Source of the DNA: [Phialemoniopsis] sp. UDSM-2020
Taxonomy: Eukaryota; Ascomycota; Sordariomycetes; Thyridiales; Thyridiaceae
Length of the DNA: 64,000 bases
Assembly: GCA_018873225.1 (NCBI GenBank)
Contig: JAEILZ010000006.1
Coordinates: 2,666,001-2,730,000, forward strand
Direction: 5' to 3'
A model generated the notes under the pieces. The model saw only the letters and a list, made by a program, of their open reading frames with translations. It was not told where the DNA came from and ran no database searches. Made by a program: the position numbers and the translations under genes. This document shows, piece after piece, positions 57,539 to 64,000 of the stretch. Position 1 is the stretch's first letter. Each line of letters opens with the position of its first letter.

Positions 57539-59284
57539 TCAGAGCCTCACAAGACTCACATCCAGAATACCCTCCGACTTGCCAAGGTCCTCCAGCACCT
57601 CCTTGGTGACCTGCCCGTCCACACCCAAGATCATGAGTGCCTCGTTACTCCCGTCCCTCATCACCGTATCTTGCTTGCCACCACCACCACCGTTCCCGTC
57701 GACGTCGAGGCTGGCCACCTGCATGAACGTAATGTTGATGGCGTGCCGACCCAGCACCATGCCCACGTTGCCAATCTTGCCCGGCTCGTCGTAGTTATGC
57801 AGGATCACCATGGTCCCCTCGGGCGTGAAGTTGGCCGTGAACCGGTCCAGCTTGCTGATGTAGACGTTCTGCCCGCTCACGTACCCCTCGATGACCTGCT
57901 CCTGCCCGGCGCCGTGGACCACCCGCAGCACCACGCTGCTAGCGTACGCCCGCGACCCGAACCCGGCAGACTCGTCGAGCGCGTGCGTCTCGCTCACGGC
58001 GATGCCCTTCTCCTTGGCGATGAGTGTCGCATTGACGATGTTCACGTCCCTCCCGCCACTGTCCGAGATGCTCGACACTAGGCCCTTGATCAGCGCCGCG
58101 AACAGCGGCCGCGTGTTGGACACGCCCGCCAGCTCGCCATGGTACGCGAGCTCGAAGCGCCGGCCGCCGACCATACCGCCCTTCGCCCCGACAAAGTGCT
58201 GCGTGTACAGCCCACCCATGCGCTCGACGAGCCGCACAAAAGGCTGCAGCTTGCGGTACTCCTCGGGCAGGATGAGCGGGGCGTTGACGGCGGCCGTGGG
58301 CAGGCCGCCGCGCAGGATCTCGCGCACCTGGGCGCACACGTCGAGCGAGACGTTCTCCTGTGCCTCGACCGTCGATGCGCCTAGATGCGGCGTCGACACG
58401 ACCTTGGGGTGCGCCGCCAGACGAGCGGCACTCGAATCCGGCGCCGGCGGTTCGCTTGTAAAGACGTCGATGCCCGCGCCCGCAATCCACCCCTCGTCCA
58501 GCGCCTTGACCAGCGCGTCCTCGTTGTACACGCCGCCGCGCGCCACGTTGAGCACGCGCGCCGTCTTGCGCATCCTCTGGAACTGCTCCTCGCCGAGCAG
58601 GTTGAGCGTGCTGGCCAGCAGGGGCGTGTGGATGGTCAGGAAGTCGACCTGGGGCAGCAGCTCGTCGAGGCTGCCGACGAGGCCGACGCTGGCCTGCTTG
58701 GCGATGTCCGGGCTCGCGTAGGGGTCGAGCCCGACGACCTGCATGCCGAGCCCGATGGCCATGCGCGCCACCTTCATGCCGACCTTGCCCAGGCCGATGA
58801 TGCCGAGCGTCTTGCGCCCGACCTCGACGCCGACGAGCTTGCTGCGCTCCCACTTGCCCTGCTTGAGCGTGGCGTCGGCCCGGCCTACGTTGCGCGCCGT
58901 CGCCAGGAGTAGCGCCACCGTGTGCTCGGCGGCCGCGAGGATGTTGCCCGAGGGCGAATTGACGACGATGATGCCCTGCTTGGTAGCGGCGTCGACATCA
59001 ATGTTGTCGACACCCACGCCGGCACGGGCCACGACCCGCAGCTTGCGGGCCGCCGCGAGCACGGGCGCCGTCACCTTGGTCTCGGAGCGGACAATGAGGC
59101 CGTGGTAGGACGGGATGATGCTTATCAGCTCCTCGGCGGAGAGGCCGACGCGGTTATCAACATCGTAGGCATCGGTGAGCATGGCCAGGCCGTCCGGCGA
59201 CACCTTCTCCGGCACCAGGATGCGGGGCCTGTCCGTGGCCGGGGCCGAGGTGGGGCTGTCGTCAATGAGGGCCGCGGGCGCCAT
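57539..59284 (-). CDS. D-3-phosphoglycerate dehydrogenase, long type with ACT domain
   Basis: Single exon, 581 residues. It oxidises 3-phosphoglycerate to 3-phosphohydroxypyruvate with NAD+, the first step of serine synthesis. Layout: substrate-binding half (RPRILVPEKVSPDG at the start), then the NAD fold with GIIGLGKVGMKVAR (Gly-x-Gly-x-x-Gly). VARAGVGVDNIDV supplies the catalytic-type Arg. AGAGIDVFTSEPP carries the Glu, and STPHLGASTVEAQ carries the catalytic His. An intervening allosteric-substrate-binding-like domain (about 320-460) and a C-terminal ACT domain (about 490-581, GTMVILHNYDEPGKIGNVG) follow. This is the long bacterial/plant-type architecture rather than the shorter yeast Ser3/Ser33 form. 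GC-rich third positions create long antisense open frames that are not genes. The ACT domain suggests serine feedback. Confidence 0.95.
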   Translation of the reverse strand: MAPAALIDDSPTSAPATDRPRILVPEKVSPDGLAMLTDAYDVDNRVGLSAEELISIIPSYHGLIVRSETKVTAPVLAAARKLRVVARAGVGVDNIDVDAATKQGIIVVNSPSGNILAAAEHTVALLLATARNVGRADATLKQGKWERSKLVGVEVGRKTLGIIGLGKVGMKVARMAIGLGMQVVGLDPYASPDIAKQASVGLVGSLDELLPQVDFLTIHTPLLASTLNLLGEEQFQRMRKTARVLNVARGGVYNEDALVKALDEGWIAGAGIDVFTSEPPAPDSSAARLAAHPKVVSTPHLGASTVEAQENVSLDVCAQVREILRGGLPTAAVNAPLILPEEYRKLQPFVRLVERMGGLYTQHFVGAKGGMVGGRRFELAYHGELAGVSNTRPLFAALIKGLVSSISDSGGRDVNIVNATLIAKEKGIAVSETHALDESAGFGSRAYASSVVLRVVHGAGQEQVIEGYVSGQNVYISKLDRFTANFTPEGTMVILHNYDEPGKIGNVGMVLGRHAINITFMQVASLDVDGNGGGGGKQDTVMRDGSNEALMILGVDGQVTKEVLEDLGKSEGILDVSLVRL

Positions 59285-60219
59285 TGTGAGTTCGAGTTAT
59301 GCTGCGGGGACAGGCAGGGGTCTAATATTCTAATTCTCGAAAGACTAGAGATGTCTAGTTGAGATCTAATAAATCTAGTGATAACCTCTCTTGGGGAAAC
59401 AGGGGACCAGTGTAGTAAGTTACCAAGAAAAGGAGAGAAGGAAAACAAAAGCAAACAAGGGGGAGGGGAAGACTGGTCCTGAGCAAATAAGCTTCAGGGT
59501 CCTTGGAAGGCTGGTACCCCTCCATGATGGCGGCGAGCTAGGCCAAGACCACGGTAGGACAAGCAAGAGACGACACAACGAACCAACGCACCGCCGTTCA
59601 CGGAGAGGCGAAACAGAACCAAACCAATGGACGTGATCTTGTGACCAGGGCCACGGCAGTGCGTACCGAAGAGTGCTGGCCTACAGGCCTTTGCCCAGTA
59701 GGAAAGGTGCCCTTCGCTGTAAGGTGCCACTTCAGATTGATTATCTGCTCAAGATCTGAGAGCTGAGTATCTGTGCAGCCCAAAGGTCAGCATAATACAT
59801 TCATCTAAGCAGGACGGATAGCTCCCCACGTCAAGGCTTAGCCGGGTTCACTGGCCTATTGGATTGGGTCAGCTTGCAGCCATAGTTGGAGGCTACTGAC
59901 GCAGGGAGCCCTCTGTAACCCCTCCTCCCCCACGTTTCTCCAATGCAGCTTACTGCGCCGCCCCGCGAGAACCGGTCCGGAGCTTGCTTTGCGGGGTGGG
60001 TAAGATCAGTCCCATCTCCATGTCCGTCGCTTGTGGCGTTATCGATCAGAAAATCATCAGGGTTGCGTAGAAGCCTGCAGCTGGAAATGACAATCGGAAG
60101 ATTTCTATTTAGACTAATACGCAGCCAAATATGTCATTAACCTGAGCGTCGTTCAACCGCGGGTTCCGCCGTTACGTGCTGCTCTGCCAGCAGACTTGAG
60201 CTGTTTCTTCCCGTCCAAT
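59285..60219. other. Intergenic spacer
   Basis: 935 bp without a supportable gene. The part near 59285 is the dehydrogenase promoter, with AG-rich sequence at 59400-59480 on the + strand (C/T-rich in the gene's sense). The part near 60219 is the glyoxalase 3' flank. Confidence 0.6.
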
Positions 60220-61437
60220 CTAGAAGTTTGCCTTGCCTGAGAGTGTCTCGTTCTGGACCACCTCGATCCAGTATCCATCAGGGTCCAGTACAAAGGCAAT
60301 GTTCTTCATGCGTCCGTCTGTCAGCCTCTTCTTCCAGTTGACGCCCTGCTCCTCAAATCGTTGGCATGCGGCCTCGATGTTGTCAACCGTCACGCCTGCG
60401 TGGCCTGTTAGTGTGTCTCTCCACGTTCACTCAGGATCTATAAGAACTCACAAATATGTCCAAACCCTTGCGGCTCATTGTTGCCGTTGTGATAGCTGAA
60501 CTTCTCGTCCTTCTCCGTGCCGTGGTTCCAGGTGAGCTCGAGCAGACCCTCGCGCTTGACCTGCTGATTCCGTCGCTCCTCCTCGCTAGCATTGGGGTCA
60601 GGGACGCCTTGAGACCCGGGGTACGCCAGGAAGTAAAGTGAGAATCCTGCCTCCTTGGCGTTGTGCTCTCTGATGAGCTTCATTCCCATGGTCTCTTGGT
60701 AAAACTTGAGTGATTTCTCGGGATCCTTGATGCGAAGCATAGTGTGGTTCTAGACGATCATGTCAGCCGGAAGCAAGTGCTTGGGTTAGAGCTTTGATAG
60801 ATCCTCACCATGCGGTATGTGGTCACATCTGTTTCCTTCACGTTCTCAGTCTGCTCAAGCGGCTTCTCTCCGATGACTTCGACCCAGTATCCATCGGGGT
60901 CCAAGACGAACGCAACGTGTCGCATCCTTCCGTCAGTGAGCTTCTTCTGGAACTTGTACCCAGCATCTTCGATCCTCTGGCAGGCCGCCTGCAAGTTATC
61001 GACGACAATGCAGGTGTGCCCGAATCCCCTGTGAGGCTCGGTGTTGCCATTGTTGATCTTGTAGTTGGGGTCATCTTCGGTGCCGTAATTGTGTGTCAAC
61101 TCAATGATGCCCTCCCGGTCCCAGACGTTGTTCCCATGCGAGACGGCCTTTGGGGAGTCATAGGCGAGGAAATACAAGTCGAATTTGGCGTCGGGATTGG
61201 GCAGCTTCTGGATCACCTTCATTCCAAGGAACTCGTAGAACTTGACTGCCAGATGGTTAGTAATGTGTCCGTCTCGAACATCACAGACCTACTCACGCGA
61301 CTGCTTCGGGTCCTTCACCCGAATCCTGCGGTCCTCAAAGATCAGTACAGTTCTCTGATTGTGCAGATGTAAGGGCTAGGATTAGCTCACATGCTGTGGT
61401 TCAGCTTGTAGGTGCTGATATCTGTCTTAGTCGCCAT
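60220..61437 (-). CDS. GLO1: Glyoxalase I (lactoylglutathione lyase), two-domain type
   Basis: Five exons, 61391-61437, 61297-61325, 60809-61245, 60452-60749 and 60220-60395, encode 328 residues, as in yeast Glo1 (326). It converts the hemithioacetal of methylglyoxal and glutathione to S-lactoylglutathione in the cytosol. Both tandem domains keep the metal-site pattern. Domain 1 has NHSMIRVKDP, ELTHNYGTE, FGHTCIVVDN and GYWVEVIGE. Domain 2 has NHTMLRIKDP, ELTWNHGTE, FGHICVTVDN and GYWIEVVQ. Both active sites therefore look competent. Exon 2 is only 29 nt and encodes IRVKDPKQS, so automated predictors may miss it. Introns are 51-65 nt, three of them with clear CTAAC/CTGAC branch sites. Confidence 0.95.
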
Positions 61438-62745
61438 TGTCGCAAACAGTCGTGCGGAGCTAGCTATTCCAGAGGGCAATGCAGTCAGCATGAGGGCAAA
61501 GGCTGTAGGTCAATCGTTGCAACGCACCTAAATCTAGTGGCTTTCGAAGAAGGGAAAACTGGAGTGCAAGTCGCGACACGGCACGATTTAGGGGCATTCG
61601 TAGAAGATGTCGTCGGCAGGATGCTTAGTAGTCGAGACAAGGTGAAGACGGCGAAATGTCAATGGAGGGGCTGCTGGTGTCCGAATCTCGGCAGATGGTC
61701 CCGTCGACAGCCAATGCGCAACACGTTTTTAGCTATCGTAGCTGTTGGGTGGGGAAAACATTGATGAGAAAGTCTGGTATCTCACTCTTGCTTTCTAATG
61801 CCTCGATCTCCTTACTCATCATTAGGTGCCTCGGCTTTATTCTCCAACAAGAGCACTCGCCGTGTAAACAGCTACCCCGCGATGTGGGTCGAAGCAACTG
61901 ACGTCAACTTATCGTAGCTGTGGTGTCCCGAGCGAAAGTGGTGATATCTCCAATCATCTCCTTCTTGAAACGGACGATTTTATGTAGATATACTGTCACG
62001 ATCAAGACCGTTTGCATATTCTTGAAAATAACAAAGATCACCCAAGCGGACTGCTCGAGTTGACTCCAAGATCATATGTGAAATCATGAGCATGAATGAC
62101 CTCTCACTCCTGTCTATATGAGCCTTCATCACGAGATTCATTAAGCTTCCAGACCTTTATTCCAATGCGTCCAAAATACATGTAACCCCTTCTATCCAAA
62201 ATTCCACCGCTTCTGGAAGGTAAGGAGACTTGAGAGAGTACCTTACCATTTGCTAGACTTCCTCCACGACGACGCCCACTCTTGAGCGTGAAATTCGCGT
62301 CATTGATTCTCTCAGCTCCGCCCTATCCCAGCAACACGGGAGCTAATGGTAGTGCCTTGAGTGGGGTTTACTCAGCTCAAATGCCCCGGGAGATACGCCG
62401 GACTGATGTCACTGTCGCAAAACCTCATTATGACACAGGTACTCAAAGTTTGATTCTGCAGACCTTTTCCCTAGCGTCTCTGGACTTCCAAGCGCAAGCT
62501 TCGAAAGCATAAGGAATTTGAAATTCCATCTGGGTTTCGAATAGACGACGTCATGAAGCCCTTTTCAACCATGATAGCGGGAGCCTTTGCTCCTATCGTC
62601 CAGGTCAAGATGCAGCGGAGGTTTATATAAGTCCATGTCCCAGAACCTGCGCGTTAAGACATCTTTTGTAGATGAGGACGATATACTCGGTAACAAGATA
62701 CTCGACTTACGTACAACTATTTCACAGCCTACAGTAGAATCCAGA
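61438..62745. other. Divergent intergenic region
   Basis: 1.3 kb between the divergent glyoxalase I and alcohol dehydrogenase genes. No gene seen. A TATA-like box at 62624-62630 belongs to the dehydrogenase. Confidence 0.6.
62624..62630 (+). promoter_or_regulatory. TATA-like box of alcohol dehydrogenase gene
   Basis: TATATAA lies 116 bp upstream of ATG 62746. A transcription start some 30-60 bp downstream would fall after the in-frame ATGs at 62587 and 62638, which supports 62746 as the true start codon. Confidence 0.5.
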
Positions 62746-63883
62746 ATGGGTTATCCGGAGACATTTCAGGGCTTCTGCGTCGACTCGCCCAAGACATGGA
62801 GCACCTTCAAGAAGCAGGACCTCAAGCCCAAGCCCTTTGGCGACAAGGACATCGACGTCAAAATAGAGTGCTGCGGCGTCTGCGGGTCCGACGTCCACAC
62901 CATCACCGGCGGCTGGGGCGAGTACGAGGGTCCGCTGTGCGTCGGCCACGAGGTCGTGGGGAAGGCCATCAAGGTTGGCAAGGATGTCAAGGGCATCAAG
63001 GAGGGCGATCGCGTGGGAGTGGGGGCGCAGGTCTGGTCCTGTCTCGAGTGCCAGAATTGCAAGGACAAGAATGAGAACTACTGCCCTAAGCTAGTCGGTA
63101 AGTCTACCCTCTGCGGAAGCTCACTGCATGTCTTGTCGTCTCTAACCTCTGTCAGACACATACAACGCCACGTACCCGGATGGCAGCCAGGCCCATGGTG
63201 GCTACGCAAGCCATATCCGGGCGCACGAGTACTTCACTTTCAAAATTCCGGACGCACTACCCTCGGATGCCGCCGCTCCGCTGCTCTGTGCCGGCATCAC
63301 CACCTACTCCCCGCTGGTCCGGGCCGACGTGGGACCCGGCAAGAAGGTCGCCATCTGCGGCATCGGCGGGCTAGGCCACCTCGGCATCCAGTGGGCCAAG
63401 GCATTGGGCGCCGAGGTCTATGCCATCTCGCACTCACCGCACAAGAAAGACGACGCCAAGAAGCTCGGAGCGAAGGACGTTATCATCACCGAGAAGGACG
63501 ACTGGGCCGAGCCCTGGGCCTTCAGCTTCGACTTCATCCTCAACTGCTCCGATATGACGCACAAGTTCGACGTCGCCAAGTACATGTCGACGCTCAAGGT
63601 CGGCGGGCAGTTCCACAACGTCGGCATCCCGGACCAGTCGCTGCCCGAGATCGCCGTCGGTGCCTTTGCTTCCAACGCGGCCAAGCTGACGGGCAGCCAT
63701 CTGGGCAACCACCAGGAGATGGATGCCATGCTCAAGCTGGCGGCGGACAACAACATCAAGCCGTGGGTGGAGACGATTGATATCTCTGAAAAGGGGTGTA
63801 AGGAGGCAGTTGAGAGGGTCAAAGAAAACAAGGTTCACTACCGTTTCACGCTCACGGGATTCGATAAGGCGTTTGGAAATTAA
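62746..63883 (+). CDS. NADP-dependent Adh6/cinnamyl-alcohol-type dehydrogenase
   Basis: Two exons, 62746-63097 and 63156-63883, give 359 residues, matching yeast Adh6/Adh7 (360). It is a zinc-dependent medium-chain dehydrogenase reducing aldehydes, in this family often cinnamaldehyde, furfural or branched aldehydes, with NADPH. Catalytic zinc ligands are in CCGVCGSDVHTITGGWG and VGHEVVG. The structural-zinc cysteines follow CLECQNCKDKNENYCPK (C-x2-C-x2-C-x7-C). The substrate and cofactor folds show DTYNATYPDGS, GGYASHIRAHE, PLLCAGITTYSPL and GIGGLGHLGIQWAKALGAEV. The start is set at MGYPETFQGF, where family homology begins. The upstream in-frame region lacks conservation and lies around the TATA box. 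Confidence 0.93.
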
Positions 63884-64000
63884 GGACTTAAAGGTTTCCT
63901 CGGGTGAGAGGAATCAAAGACAGGTGCTGGGGATACATGAAAAATAAATCTTCTGAAAGCTATCGAATGTTTGTTTTCCTCATGACGTAGGATCTTCGGA
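63884..64000. other. 3' flank of dehydrogenase gene to window end
   Basis: Probably 3' UTR, with an AATAAA-like AAATAAAT near 63942. No other feature seen. Confidence 0.4.

Noticed and set aside
57939..58853. 304-codon open frame within the dehydrogenase gene
   Set aside because: It is an Arg/Ala-rich shadow of the GC-rich phosphoglycerate dehydrogenase in another frame.
1..64000. CRISPR arrays, bacterial operons, insertion sequences
   Set aside because: No direct-repeat/spacer arrays, Shine-Dalgarno-led operons or transposase genes were found. The window is eukaryotic, with spliced genes.

Overview
This window is nuclear DNA of a filamentous ascomycete (Pezizomycotina), most likely a Sordariomycete. 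The evidence is short introns (51-81 nt) with GT...CTRAC...AG signals, compact genes on both strands, and fungal-only families: a Zn2Cys6/Fungal_trans regulator, a KCH potassium channel, a Dal5-type permease, an areA GATA-like/DUF1752 protein and a secreted rhamnogalacturonan hydrolase. I rebuilt gene models by hand, joining exons wherever reading phase and family conservation agreed. I found 18 protein-coding genes and no RNA genes, complete transposons or CRISPR arrays.

Layout. 1-6.6 kb: no gene. 7.1-9.0 kb (+): DUF1752/areA-like regulator. 9.0-17.0 kb: about 8 kb without a convincing gene. 17.0-29.6 kb: four genes that look like one catabolic neighbourhood: a 1,315-residue 5-oxoprolinase (-), a Zn2Cys6 transcription factor (-), a MmgE/PrpD-family enzyme (-) and a divergent 12-exon Dal5-like permease (+). 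GATA-type sites and a repeated ATGTCCGCC motif lie in the two enzyme promoters. 30.1 kb (+): small hydrophilic protein. 32.0-34.4 kb (+): long-chain acyl-CoA synthetase. 35.0-38.3 kb (-): Doa4/USP8-like deubiquitinase, head-to-head with VPS27 (ESCRT-0, +, 39.3-41.7 kb). 42.3-44.0 kb (+): rhamnogalacturonan hydrolase. 44.4 kb (+): orphan of 171 residues. 45.6-46.5 kb (+): histidine phosphatase. 48.8-50.7 kb (+): KCH-type K+ channel with a long pyrimidine-rich leader. 51.7-53.9 kb (+): fusion of a PNPOx-like domain and a ferredoxin-reductase-like domain, GC-rich and intronless. 54.2-56.7 kb (-): Mam3/CNNM-type transporter. 57.5-59.3 kb (-): ACT-domain phosphoglycerate dehydrogenase. 60.2-61.4 kb (-): two-site glyoxalase I. 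62.7-63.9 kb (+): Adh6/cinnamyl-alcohol-type dehydrogenase.

Two functional associations stand out. First, VPS27 and the USP8/Doa4-like deubiquitinase share a 931-bp divergent intergenic region. The deubiquitinase carries adjacent YPxL and PSAP motifs, and Vps27 carries two PSAP motifs and a terminal clathrin-box-like motif, so both proteins point to one step of multivesicular-body sorting. Second, the oxoprolinase-regulator-MmgE/PrpD-permease block may be a small, nitrogen-regulated catabolic cluster whose true substrate is not obvious from the families. This is inference from context and promoter motifs.
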